The notes below the pieces were generated by a model that saw only the letters and a list, made by a program, of their open reading frames with translations, was not told where the DNA came from and ran no database searches. Position numbers and translations under genes: made by a program. Positions 1 through 9,421 of a stretch of DNA of 52,810 nucleotides are shown here, piece after piece. Each line of letters begins with the position of its first letter. Positions within the stretch are counted from its first letter, which is position 1. Source of the DNA: Rubripirellula sp. (GTDB taxonomy: Bacteria > Planctomycetota > Planctomycetia > Pirellulales > Pirellulaceae); NCBI GenBank assembly GCA_012270385.1, contig JAAXIK010000274.1, forward strand, positions 1 to 52,810, read 5' to 3'.

Positions 1-2
1 GA

Positions 3-1403
3 CTAGGGTTACCCTGGGCATTCTCTCAAACGCTTTCTGATGAAGAGCAGGCGAAAAATGTCGTTTTATTTTTAATTGACGACCTGGGCTGGAAAGATCT
101 AGGTTGTCAAGGAAGTGACTATTACCAAACACCAAATATTGATCTCCTGGCCAAACGAGGCGCTCGATTCACGAATGCTTATGCCGCCTGTGCCGTATGT
201 TCCCCCACACGTGCGGCAGTGCTCACTGGCAAAGCTCCCGCGCGACTGTTGCTCACCGAGTGGTTGCCTTCAGGCCGTTGGAATCCTCATGCCAAATTAC
301 ACAGCGGTCGGTATCTCAAATCCCTGCCGGTGGAGGAAGTGACACTGGCAGAGAAATTACGAGATGCCGGCTATCAAACAGCACACGTCGGAAAATGGCA
401 TCTTGGTGAGGATGATTTTTCATCCCCGATACACCATGGCTTTGATTTCAATGCGGGTGGAAACCCTCATGGTGCACCGGGAAACTATTTTTTTCCTTAC
501 AACGGAAACTGGTTAGTCCCTTCAACGGGGCAGCGAATCAAGTGGAATGTGTTCTCCGACGGATCCGAAGGGGAATACCTCACCGATCGTTTGACGGATG
601 AAGCCATCGATTTCATCGCAGAGAATCACGATGAAAAGTTCTTCTTACATTTCGCGCACTATGGAGTCCACACACCGCTCCAAGCTAAGCCTGCAATGGT
701 AAAGAAGTACCGTGAATTGCCAAAAGAAAGCCAGCAGGGCAATCCTATTTACGCAGCAATGGTCGAGAGTATTGATGAAAGTGTGGGAAGAGTCGTTGAG
801 ACCCTACAGGATCTTAGTATCCGGGACAGAACTTGCATCATTTTTGCGAGTGACAATGGTGGGTTCTACAAGGCGACAAACAACGCTCCACTCCGCGCTA
901 ACAAAGGAGCTTATTACGAAGGAGGAATCCGTGTTCCATTAATCATTGATTGGCCGGGCACAATTGAAAATGGGTGCGTGATCGATCAACCGGTCATCAG
1001 TATGGATCTCTATCCTACCTGCTTGGCAATGACCGGCGTACCTTTGTGTCCAGAACAGCACCTGGATGGTGTGTCACTTCACACATTACTCGATGGCTCC
1101 CAAAAAGGATTCAAAAGGTCGCTTTTTTGGCACTATCCGCACTACAACCAGCATCCATCTAGTTTCCCATCAAGCGTAGTTAGGAATGGAGATTGGAAAT
1201 TGATTCAAACTTTTGATCCAGAGGGTGTAGAGCTATATCACCTAGGTGATGATCTTGGTGAGAAGAAGTCCGTCGCTAAAGAGTACCCTGAGATCACCAG
1301 TCGTTTAATGACAGAGCTAAATCAATGGAGATCCGAGGTGGGTGCTGAGACCATGCGACCCAACCCCAACTACGACCCCAGCAAGCTTGAGAAAAAGCGG
1401 TGA
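3..1403 (+). CDS. Sulfatase (arylsulfatase family), 5' end truncated by window edge
   Basis: Frame 3 is open from the window start (…AKNVVLFLIDDLGWKDLGCQGSDYYQTPNIDLLAKRGARFTNAYAACAVCSPTRAAVLTGKAP…). FGly-type C-S-P-T-R motif at 198-212; later 'HVGKWHLG' and 'FASDNGG'. TGA stop. Confidence 0.95.
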   Translation, partial: LGLPWAFSQTLSDEEQAKNVVLFLIDDLGWKDLGCQGSDYYQTPNIDLLAKRGARFTNAYAACAVCSPTRAAVLTGKAPARLLLTEWLPSGRWNPHAKLHSGRYLKSLPVEEVTLAEKLRDAGYQTAHVGKWHLGEDDFSSPIHHGFDFNAGGNPHGAPGNYFFPYNGNWLVPSTGQRIKWNVFSDGSEGEYLTDRLTDEAIDFIAENHDEKFFLHFAHYGVHTPLQAKPAMVKKYRELPKESQQGNPIYAAMVESIDESVGRVVETLQDLSIRDRTCIIFASDNGGFYKATNNAPLRANKGAYYEGGIRVPLIIDWPGTIENGCVIDQPVISMDLYPTCLAMTGVPLCPEQHLDGVSLHTLLDGSQKGFKRSLFWHYPHYNQHPSSFPSSVVRNGDWKLIQTFDPEGVELYHLGDDLGEKKSVAKEYPEITSRLMTELNQWRSEVGAETMRPNPNYDPSKLEKKR

Positions 1404-1453
1404 AGCTACATGAGAGGCAGCTGACGCGTTGCTTTACCTCAAGTTGTTTTCTA

Positions 1454-2851
1454 CTACGGTGCAGGCATATTCCATGCAGGCGCAGCGTCAACCATTTTGT
1501 GTAAGAGTCGATCTAGCTCGAGGCCTAACTTCTTATCCGTCGGCGTTACTCGTGTGTTAAGCAGTCCGATGAAGTTCTTGCCGTCGTGGCGTCGAATCAT
1601 AATCGAGGTTGTTCCGGGTAATGAGCCAGAATGCCACCGGTTTGCTCGTTGATTGCTGAGGATGCGATTACTCCATCCAAGTGAGTAATACACATTTTTG
1701 GGACGCCCATCTTCCTCATAGCCCGCGCTGCCTTCGGGTCTCCCATGCATTTTCTCGATGCTTTCTTTCCTCAGAATCGGGCAGTTCTCTGGGTCATCAA
1801 ACGCGGCAGCGAACTTGGCCAGATCCTCGGCAGATGCAATCCAGCCGCCATGCGAGTCCATTGCTTCCAGGTACCAGCCTCCATATTGGGAAGGGACTTT
1901 TTGGCCGATACTGTCTGAAAACACCGAGTCTGCTGAGTGGGGATGATAGTAGCGAACTTCATTCGCAAATCTTTGATCAAGGTGTGTGCGACCAATCCTC
2001 ATGGAGTGGATATCAAGAGGTTTTAGAACATGGGTTTGTACGTATTGCTCGTAGGTTTGGTCTGTAACCGCTTCGATCAGGCGACCGAGAAGGCAATATC
2101 CAAAGTTTGAATAGGCGTAACGGTTACCAGGCTTAAAATCCAAGTCTTGGCTTAACATCGCTCGAATGACATCTTGTGCATCAGCTGGTGATGGAATTCC
2201 AAGTTGATTCGCAAAACGTACCGATTGGAACATCGGATCGAAGGATTGATTACGGTCCCATCCCCCGCGGTGCTGTAGGACTTGTTCCACCGTAATCTCA
2301 GTCAATCCTTCAGGTGTGGATTGATCGTTCGTGTTGATCAAATTCAGTTTGAGAAAAACACGGTCACGGAGATTGATATGTCCTTTTTCAACCAACTGAA
2401 GGATCGCTACGGCAGTGATAGGTTTTGAGACACTTGCAATTCTGAAAAGACTATCAGGTTCCACAGGTTGTTGATTGCTGAGATCAGAGTAACCAAATCC
2501 TGCAGAATACATCAGTTTCCCATTGTCAGTGACTGCCACCGCAGCACCAGGTATGCGATGTTGTCTGAGGAACTCATGCATGGTGGGTTCAAAATTACTG
2601 AACGCCTTGGGATCAGTTTTTTCAGAGGTGCGGGTGGGCAATGCGGGTTCTTCTTCGCCTCGATCCCGTAGATTGTGTCCTTCACGGATCGTGATATTCG
2701 CCGTCAATCTGTTAGGAGCTGTTCCATCAATGACAGTCCCATGGCGAACAATGGGATCGTATTGCTGGCCCCACAGGATGGGATTCATGAAAACCCAAAT
2801 CCCAAAAATCCAAAGCAGTTGATTCAGCACAGAATGATCAAGGGGCTTCAT
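1454..2851 (-). CDS. Serine hydrolase, beta-lactamase/class C (PBP-like) family, with N-terminal signal peptide and amidohydrolase-like stub
   Basis: SxxK motif in 'FRIASVSKPITAVAILQL', 'YAYSNFGYCLLGRLIEAVT' (YxN), C-terminal 'WHSGSLPGTTS' (HxG). Ends in tandem TAG TAG. Confidence 0.9.
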   Translation of the reverse strand: MKPLDHSVLNQLLWIFGIWVFMNPILWGQQYDPIVRHGTVIDGTAPNRLTANITIREGHNLRDRGEEEPALPTRTSEKTDPKAFSNFEPTMHEFLRQHRIPGAAVAVTDNGKLMYSAGFGYSDLSNQQPVEPDSLFRIASVSKPITAVAILQLVEKGHINLRDRVFLKLNLINTNDQSTPEGLTEITVEQVLQHRGGWDRNQSFDPMFQSVRFANQLGIPSPADAQDVIRAMLSQDLDFKPGNRYAYSNFGYCLLGRLIEAVTDQTYEQYVQTHVLKPLDIHSMRIGRTHLDQRFANEVRYYHPHSADSVFSDSIGQKVPSQYGGWYLEAMDSHGGWIASAEDLAKFAAAFDDPENCPILRKESIEKMHGRPEGSAGYEEDGRPKNVYYSLGWSNRILSNQRANRWHSGSLPGTTSIMIRRHDGKNFIGLLNTRVTPTDKKLGLELDRLLHKMVDAAPAWNMPAP

Positions 2852-2906
2852 AGAGTGCTCCCGTGTATGGTCTTTGGATCTCGGTATCTCGGCGATTTGA
2901 CAAGAA

Positions 2907-2955
2907 ACAAGGTGTGCGATCTATCCTCTCCTCAAAAAGAGTTCGCACACCTTGT
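2907..2955 (-). terminator. Perfect 13-bp inverted repeat about 20 nt downstream of tRNA-Arg; possible terminator/processing hairpin
   Basis: acaaggtgtgcga (2907-2919) and its exact reverse complement tcgcacaccttgt (2943-2955), 23-nt spacer; only a weak T-rich tract follows on the minus strand. Confidence 0.5.
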
Positions 2956-2975
2956 TGGTGTTCTACTACGGGAAG

Positions 2976-3048
2976 CACCCACGGGAGGATTCGAACCTCC
3001 GACACCCGCTTTAGGAAAGCGGTGCTCTATCCCCTGAGCTACGCGGGC
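2976..3048 (-). tRNA. tRNA-Arg (anticodon CCT)
   Basis: Reverse complement GCCCGCGTAGCTCAGGGGATAGAGCACCGCTTTCCTAAAGCGGGTGTCGGAGGTTCGAATCCTCCCGTGGGTG folds as a cloverleaf; anticodon loop TTCCTAA; TTCGAAT T-loop; CCA not encoded. Confidence 0.93.
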
Positions 3049-3264
3049 AAAATGTCACGGGCAGTGAACCGTCTAACAGTGAACCGTCGAATGACCTGTT
3101 GCCTCCGGCCATTCGATTAATGCACGCAGACTTGGCGATACCTAAACTTAACGGCTAGGTTCTAATTCGGCTAGTTGGTGTCCACGCAGTGCCAACAGTA
3201 ATTGGCCATCGCTCGCAGGCGAGCCAATACTGCCCTTTTCAGACCAAGCAGACTGAGCGTGCTG

Positions 3265-4047
3265 TTAAAGCTCTTTTCTGATCGAGTCTGCTACGAACTT
3301 GGCAAGTTTCGTGCTGTTTTCCGGCGTGTAATGAACGTTGGCCTCACGTGTGGGGACGTTCTTGCTCGCGAAATCAAAGAGACCATTTGTTTTAATTCCG
3401 TGTGTAGACATCACTTTCTTCGCAATTGCGTTGTACTTCGCGCTGTCGCCTACCACACGTCCTGCTGCTCCATTCGGAACGGGTGTTGTCTCACACCAAA
3501 TGACTTTCGCACCCGTTCTCTTGAGGCGTTTCGCAAGCGTATCGAGATTAGCGGCGTATTGATCCGGTGGGATCTGCTGATGGCTACTTTCATTCTTTGG
3601 ATCTGCGAGATTCTGTCCCTGAGGACCCATGTATTTTAGATCATGGAGGCCGTGATTAATTTGGATGACTGACCACTTTCGATCTCCTAGCCATTGGTCA
3701 ATTTCTTCAAGTCCTTTGCTAGAGGGTCCACAGTTAGTCTGGGGGCGATAAACATTGGCTGTGCCTTGGAGCTCTGCTCGAAGTGGGACCATGTATCCGA
3801 TTGAAATGGAATCTCCAATCACCAGTACATTCGGGAGATTCGGATCAGGATTTTCTGGATTCTGATAGGATGGATTGATCTTTCGGGCAGGTTTGTCAGG
3901 CATTGGTTTTGCGGTTTCAGACTTCCCAGGCCTTCTCACTGATATCCTTGGTTTGAGTTCGGGGTTTTTCTGTGCTGATAAAGCTACAGGGAGAACGGAA
4001 ATGAATGCTAATGTGATCGTCAGAATCATGGTTGGGTTTTTCTTCAT
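3265..4047 (-). CDS. SGNH/GDSL-like hydrolase, secreted
   Basis: Signal-peptide-like MKKNPTMILTITLAFISVLPVALSAQ, then 'VLVIGDSISIGYMVPLRAEL' (GDS block). The longer ORF start at 4206 is less likely. Confidence 0.75.
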   Translation of the reverse strand: MKKNPTMILTITLAFISVLPVALSAQKNPELKPRISVRRPGKSETAKPMPDKPARKINPSYQNPENPDPNLPNVLVIGDSISIGYMVPLRAELQGTANVYRPQTNCGPSSKGLEEIDQWLGDRKWSVIQINHGLHDLKYMGPQGQNLADPKNESSHQQIPPDQYAANLDTLAKRLKRTGAKVIWCETTPVPNGAAGRVVGDSAKYNAIAKKVMSTHGIKTNGLFDFASKNVPTREANVHYTPENSTKLAKFVADSIRKEL

Positions 4048-4522
4048 TAGTGGTCTCAATTTCAAAGTAAAAAAATTCTCAATGGATCTGACGGTTTGGT
4101 TCACCCTCAGGCGAATCAAGTTAATCGATCCATACCTGCCCATGTGAGTCGACTTGAGATTTTTTTGACTCGGTTCACCGCTGTTGACTCGAGTTAGTTC
4201 CGTCATTCATGTTTGTCGTTTCAACAAAAAACCAAGCATGAGTTGGGTAACTTTTCTTTCGAATCAAGCTAGACTAGAGGATCAATCGGAAGTTACGAGC
4301 CACCCGTCTGTTGGTGTTTGTTGTCGATATTGCTTTTAGCCGATGGAACGGAAAAGGCTAGGACCGAAGCAAGTAAGACTGAAGCAAGTAGGACTGAATT
4401 CAACGATAAGCTTGATCGATGTCTGAGGTCGATGGGCTGGTGATTCGCCGTCACCGTGAGATCATGCTGCTAGTCAATGGTGGAAAGCAGCTCCATGCAT
4501 ATTCAACAAGTGCTTCAGAGAA

Positions 4523-5608
4523 ATGGAAGAACACAATTCGGTATACCGTATTCTTGATGCATCATTCAATCGTGCCAGTGAGGGTTTGCGAACCTTGGAG
4601 GAAGCAGGGCGTTTTGCCTTAAACCATTCGGAGCTCGCGAGTGAGTTCAAGGAGTTGAGGCATGGTCTGGCATCCTCGATGGAGGCCTTGCCACGAGCAG
4701 AGTTGATCCGCTCACGAGATACCACCTCGGATGTGGGTACCGAAATCCAAGCCGGTTCGGAGTACCGGAGGCAATCGATCGAATCTGTTGTGATTGCAGC
4801 CGCATCAAGAGTTCAACAGTCCATGCGTGTACTTGAGGAATACATGAAGGTGATTGATGCGGAGCCGGCTAGGAAGCTTGAAAGGATCCGCTATCGCATC
4901 TACACAGCATGTGCGAACCTTGAATTGAAAGTCCGTTCGAATCAGATCCAACAAAGACTCGCGGATTCTCATCTCTATCTGTTGTTGGATGCGGCGGATT
5001 CTGATCTTGAATTTGAGCGCAGGATGACTGACTTGATTGACAGTGGTGTTGATATCGTACAGTTGCGAGATCGAAGTGTTTCAGATCGAACTCTTCTGAG
5101 GCGGGCTCGGATCGGTGTCAGGATCGCAAGAGATGCAGGCAAATTGTTTATCGTCAATGATCGAGCGGATCTCGCTCTCGCGGCTGATGCAGACGGAGTC
5201 CATGTGGGTCAGGAAGAGTTGCCGGCAATCGATGCTCGCAGGATATTGGGATCAGATCGAATCATCGGCGTGTCGACACACTCACTCGAGGAAGCGAAAC
5301 AAGCGGTTGCAGATGGAGCTGACTATATCGGTTGTGGACCAGTGTTCCCCAGTCATACCAAAGCCTTTAAGCATTTCGTTGGAGTCGACATGTTAAGAGA
5401 GGTCGCGGCAATGATCCAAATACCATCTTTTGCCATTGGAGGAATAGACAGCAGTAAACTAGAGCAGATCATTGATAGTGGGTTCTATCGGGTCGCTGTC
5501 TCCAATGCTGTCCATGCAGCGCCCCATCCAATGAAGACTGCGAACGAAATCAAGCAGGTTCTCGAGGAGGCTGCATCGCGACTTTCTCCGACGTCCAAAG
5601 TCGTTTAG
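4523..5608 (+). CDS. thiE: Thiamine-phosphate synthase with extra N-terminal domain
   Basis: C-terminal half has ThiE hallmarks (DIVQLRDRSVSDR, LFIVNDRADLALAADADGVHVGQEELP, IGVSTHSLEEAKQAVADGADYIGCGPVFPSHTK, AIGGI). N-terminal 'YRILDASFNRASEGLRTLEEAGRF' domain. Confidence 0.93.
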   Translation: MEEHNSVYRILDASFNRASEGLRTLEEAGRFALNHSELASEFKELRHGLASSMEALPRAELIRSRDTTSDVGTEIQAGSEYRRQSIESVVIAAASRVQQSMRVLEEYMKVIDAEPARKLERIRYRIYTACANLELKVRSNQIQQRLADSHLYLLLDAADSDLEFERRMTDLIDSGVDIVQLRDRSVSDRTLLRRARIGVRIARDAGKLFIVNDRADLALAADADGVHVGQEELPAIDARRILGSDRIIGVSTHSLEEAKQAVADGADYIGCGPVFPSHTKAFKHFVGVDMLREVAAMIQIPSFAIGGIDSSKLEQIIDSGFYRVAVSNAVHAAPHPMKTANEIKQVLEEAASRLSPTSKVV

Positions 5609-5683
5609 GAATGAGGCCATTCGTTTGCTTGATCGCCTGAAAATGAGCAGTTCAAAAACAAGTGATAGAAAGGAGGGGGACGG

Positions 5684-6235
5684 ATGTTGGAGGTTGAACA
5701 AAAATTTCGAGTTGACGAGGAAGCGAAACTGCTCAGCTGCCTGGAAGCAATCGGAGCGGTAGCGGATACCACGGAAATTCATGAAGACATCTATTACGCA
5801 CACCCAGCACGAGATTTCCGGCAGACAACAGAGGCTCTGAGAATCCGAGTGGTCAATGGCGTCCCGATGATTACGTACAAGGGACCAAAATTGCCTGGGA
5901 GCATGAAGGTTCGCAAAGAATTGGAGTGGCGTTTAGATCCCGGTGATCCGTGTGGTCGTCAAACCATGGAAATGCTCGATCTGCTCGGCTTTAAGCCTGT
6001 GGCCACCGTTCGGAAATCGAGAAACGTTTTTCGTCTCTCAGAGAGCCATCTCACGGTTGCTGTCGACAACGTCGAAAGGTTAGGGCTTTTTGCCGAAATT
6101 GAGTGTCTCGTGAGTGAAGTACCCGAAATTGACGGTGCAAAAAAGCGGATTCAACAGGCGCAACTGCAGCTGGGCTTGGAAAAAAAAGAAAAACGGAGCT
6201 ACCTGGGGATGCTTTTGGAGTTGTCAGAGAGTTAA
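5684..6235 (+). CDS. CYTH-domain protein, class IV adenylate cyclase-like
   Basis: 'MLEVEQKFRV' (ExExK-like start), 'EALRIRVVNGVPMITYKGPK', C-terminal 'SYLGMLLE'. Strong Shine-Dalgarno (aggaggggga) at 5671-5680. Confidence 0.82.
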   Translation: MLEVEQKFRVDEEAKLLSCLEAIGAVADTTEIHEDIYYAHPARDFRQTTEALRIRVVNGVPMITYKGPKLPGSMKVRKELEWRLDPGDPCGRQTMEMLDLLGFKPVATVRKSRNVFRLSESHLTVAVDNVERLGLFAEIECLVSEVPEIDGAKKRIQQAQLQLGLEKKEKRSYLGMLLELSES

Positions 6236-6348
6236 ACTATCCAGTATCCGACTATCACATCCCTATCAGGCGTCATTCGTAAAGGCGACAACGGGAAAGA
6301 AATATCGGGTAACTATCGTTGTACAACTCCATTTAAGAGGATTTCTAG

Positions 6349-6789
6349 ATGATCAAAAAAGCGATGAGCGGCGTGGCCGTCCTATTAGTTGCAGCGGCAA
6401 CTGTCGTGGCTGCTGAAGTCAATTTGGAAGGCGTAAAATGCGTCGTTGCACCCAAAGCAGCTTCCGCATCCAAAGCGGTAGACTACAAAGGTGGCAAAGT
6501 TTACATGTGCTGTGGTGGATGCGTTGGCAAATTCAAGTCCAACACTGCTAAATATGCAGAGAAAGCTAACCATCAGCTCGTAGCAACTAAGCAGTTTGCA
6601 CAGAAAGGCTGCCCATTCAGTGGTGGTCCCGTTAACGAAAGCACCGTTGTTGAACTGGCCGGCACGAAGGTCGGATTCTGCTGCAACAATTGCAAAGGCA
6701 AATTCACAAGCGCTGGCGATGATGCCGCAAAGATGAAGTTGGTCTTCAGCGACAAAGCTTTCAAGAAAGCTTTCGCCAAAAAGAAGTAA
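6349..6789 (+). CDS. Secreted small Cys-rich protein with two tandem CCxxC (YHS/TRASH-like) modules
   Basis: Signal peptide MIKKAMSGVAVLLVAAATVVAAE; repeats C-x(n)-VYMCCGGCVGKF and C-x(n)-VGFCCNNCKGKF. SD aagagga upstream, intrinsic terminator downstream. Confidence 0.85.
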   Translation: MIKKAMSGVAVLLVAAATVVAAEVNLEGVKCVVAPKAASASKAVDYKGGKVYMCCGGCVGKFKSNTAKYAEKANHQLVATKQFAQKGCPFSGGPVNESTVVELAGTKVGFCCNNCKGKFTSAGDDAAKMKLVFSDKAFKKAFAKKK

Positions 6790-6837
6790 GGCAGCTGTGC
6801 CATCGTGTCGCTTCTGCGGTAGCGACTAAACAACATT

Positions 6838-6875
6838 CCGGTGGTTGCCCTGAAAGGCAATCGCCGGTTTTTTTT
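6838..6875 (+). terminator. Rho-independent terminator
   Basis: ccggtggttgcc / ctgaaa / ggcaatcgccgg 12-bp stem (two G-U wobbles) followed by 8 T. Confidence 0.92.
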
Positions 6876-6996
6876 GGATCCCCCACAAACGTTTTTCGTC
6901 AGCAGCTACTCGGTGAGTCTATTCGGCAAGAGAAAACGAGTGTTTTCGCGTCCGGACCCCTCATCTTGCTGTGTATTTTTTATGGTGCTCTGACCG

Positions 6997-8301
6997 ATGT
7001 ATTTAAGCTTGGCCCGGCGACTGATCACTGAGACAGATAAACGCCTCCTGTTCAAGGCTGCCTGGACTCTAGGAGTTCGAGGACTTTGGAGCGTGCATCA
7101 ACATAAGAGAAGATTGAAAAGAGGTGAGTTCTTTCCACCCTTCCTCTATCTCTCTGTGATCAATAGCTGCAACCTACGCTGCCAAGGATGCTGGGTGGAT
7201 GTCGGAGCGAAACAACACCGAATCGAAGTCGATGCTGCCAACCAGACGATCGCACAAGCCAAGGCAATGGGTAACAGCTTTTTCGGCATACTCGGGGGGG
7301 AACATTTTATGCACAATGATTTGCTGAAGATCTTCGAAGCAAATCGTGATGTTTACTTTCAAGTTTTTACCAATGGACATTTCATCACTGATGAAATCGC
7401 TTCTCGTTTGCGAGAGCTCGGAAATGTTACACCACTGATTAGTGTTGAGGGCACAGAGATCATTAGTGATACCCGACGAGGACGGGATGGCGTGTTGAAT
7501 CAGACCATGCAGGGTCTTGAGACTGCGTTACGTCACAAATTGCTTGTCGGAGTCTGCACTAGCGTTTGTCAGTCCAACCTAGATGATCTTGTCCAAGATG
7601 CTTGGGTGGATCGGCTGATTGATATGGGTGTGATGTATTGTTGGTATCACATTTATCGACCTGTTGGACCTGAGCCCAATCCACAACTCGCTTTAACGAG
7701 TGAGCAGCAGAAGAGAGTCCGGCAATTTGTAGTGGATACCCGTGCGACAAAACCAATCATCGTTATCGATGCCTATCATGATGATGCTGGTAATGCGCTC
7801 TGCCCAGCTGCTACTGGGTTCACACATCACGTTGGTCCATGGGGAGACCTTGAGCCCTGCCCGGTGATTCAACTCGCAACGGAGTCGATTCATGATGAGA
7901 AACCCTTGGCGGATACTTTCAACCAATCTGAATTCCTGAGGGATTTTCGTGAGCTCACTGCAGAAAATACTCGGGGATGTGTCATCATGGAACGTCCTGA
8001 CCTCTTGGTAGAGCTAGCAGAAAAGCATAATGCCAGAGATACAACGGTCAGGGGAGGAGTCATCGATGAACTGAAACAGGTAACTCCTCGACGTAGTCAG
8101 TTTCAGCCCGGCGACGAAATACCAGAAAGGAGTTTGGTTTATCGTTGGGCCAAAAGGTATGCGTTCAACGACTTCGGCACTTACGGTCAGCATTTCGATC
8201 GACAGAAATATCGAGACCCTGATGTTGTGCAAATCAAGCCGATGTCCAAGGTGAACTCGCAGGCTACTGTAAGTCAGTTGCCGGTTGTTGACTCTGAGTG
8301 A
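6997..8301 (+). CDS. Radical SAM protein, possibly with C-terminal auxiliary cluster region
   Basis: 'SCNLRCQGCW' (CxxxCxxC), 'FFGILGGEHFMHNDLL', C-terminal Cys residues in 'ALCPAATGFTHHVGPWGDLEPCPVIQ'. Confidence 0.88.
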   Translation: MYLSLARRLITETDKRLLFKAAWTLGVRGLWSVHQHKRRLKRGEFFPPFLYLSVINSCNLRCQGCWVDVGAKQHRIEVDAANQTIAQAKAMGNSFFGILGGEHFMHNDLLKIFEANRDVYFQVFTNGHFITDEIASRLRELGNVTPLISVEGTEIISDTRRGRDGVLNQTMQGLETALRHKLLVGVCTSVCQSNLDDLVQDAWVDRLIDMGVMYCWYHIYRPVGPEPNPQLALTSEQQKRVRQFVVDTRATKPIIVIDAYHDDAGNALCPAATGFTHHVGPWGDLEPCPVIQLATESIHDEKPLADTFNQSEFLRDFRELTAENTRGCVIMERPDLLVELAEKHNARDTTVRGGVIDELKQVTPRRSQFQPGDEIPERSLVYRWAKRYAFNDFGTYGQHFDRQKYRDPDVVQIKPMSKVNSQATVSQLPVVDSE

Positions 8302-8641
8302 GTGATGAACGACAGCGCTGACTCTCACCCGCTGAACGCTCTTTGGCAAGCGCTAGTCTGCAGAGATTCGAAAGCAAAGCTTTTCTGTTAAAAAAATCAA
8401 ATCGAGCCTCAATCCTTCAATGTGAGCTTACGTTCACTACTCACCGTGGGATCTTTTGATTTTTTGCTGATCTGGCGTGCCAAAAAACTGGGAAAACCTC
8501 TGCGATTGTTTGTGACCAAACCTGAAAACTGGTGCGCACTAGCTATGATGTCAGTTCACGCGGAGGAGCTCCTCGGTATGCGACCCGAGGAATGTCAATC
8601 TAGGCAAGATAGGTTGGCTGGCATGTGCAAGGGGGAAGGTC

Positions 8642-9361
8642 ATGTGGCATACAAGTCGAGGCGATCGAACGCTGTCCGGCGATGAAGCTGCGCTAATCTC
8701 GCGAGCAATCGATGAAATGATCACCGCATTGGGTATGCGTGTTCATGAGGATTTCGAAGAGTTTGCCACCGACTGCATTTCCGGTATCGGAATCTATGAT
8801 GCCTGCACTCCCTCTCAGCGAATCGGTTTGCTGCATCAAGTTGCAAATTATCTTTTGTGCGATACGGAAACAGCACTACCGCTGAACGCACTTACCGATG
8901 CAACCGTCGCTGCGGTCTTCGCGGAGATTCGAGACCAAGTCGTCATTGAGATCAAACTTGGCCACCAAGATCCAGTGCCGACCGTCGAGCGGCCGGAGAC
9001 AGAAAGGTTGAGTCGACCTACTTGGAGGCAAATGGTTCTCTCGGCACATCTGAATTGTTTTGATCAACGTTATGAGCAAGAAGAAGGTGTTGAGGAGGCT
9101 TGGTTTCCCGAAATCAATTGTGAGGAGTCGAGGGTTTGGGAAGGATTGATCAACGAGCTTTCAGAATTGATCCTATGGGACCGCGACTTCGAATTAGCAG
9201 AAACCTTTCTTGATCTCGATCCGAATATCTCTAAACATCGTAGAAGATTGCTGGGCATTGATGATCATTACTTTTCCGCAGTACCGCAGGATCTTGAAGC
9301 GGACTCTGTATTTCAAGTACTCGAGGAAACTTATCACTTGGTTCGCACAAAGCCTCGTTGA
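8642..9361 (+). CDS. Conserved hypothetical protein
   Basis: 239-aa ORF with a good upstream SD (gggggaaggtc ATG), acidic globular composition, co-directional with neighbours. Confidence 0.7.
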   Translation: MWHTSRGDRTLSGDEAALISRAIDEMITALGMRVHEDFEEFATDCISGIGIYDACTPSQRIGLLHQVANYLLCDTETALPLNALTDATVAAVFAEIRDQVVIEIKLGHQDPVPTVERPETERLSRPTWRQMVLSAHLNCFDQRYEQEEGVEEAWFPEINCEESRVWEGLINELSELILWDRDFELAETFLDLDPNISKHRRRLLGIDDHYFSAVPQDLEADSVFQVLEETYHLVRTKPR

Positions 9362-9421
9362 GAAGTGATGCTGTCCGTTTTCTTTACAAAGATCCATTGA
9401 ATCCATGCACTGGGGTAGACC

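Noticed and set aside
8422-8685. 87-aa ORF upstream of the hypothetical at 8642
   Set aside because: Different frame, no motif, poor composition; the 8642 ORF has a better SD. A frameshift was considered but the sequence does not join sensibly.
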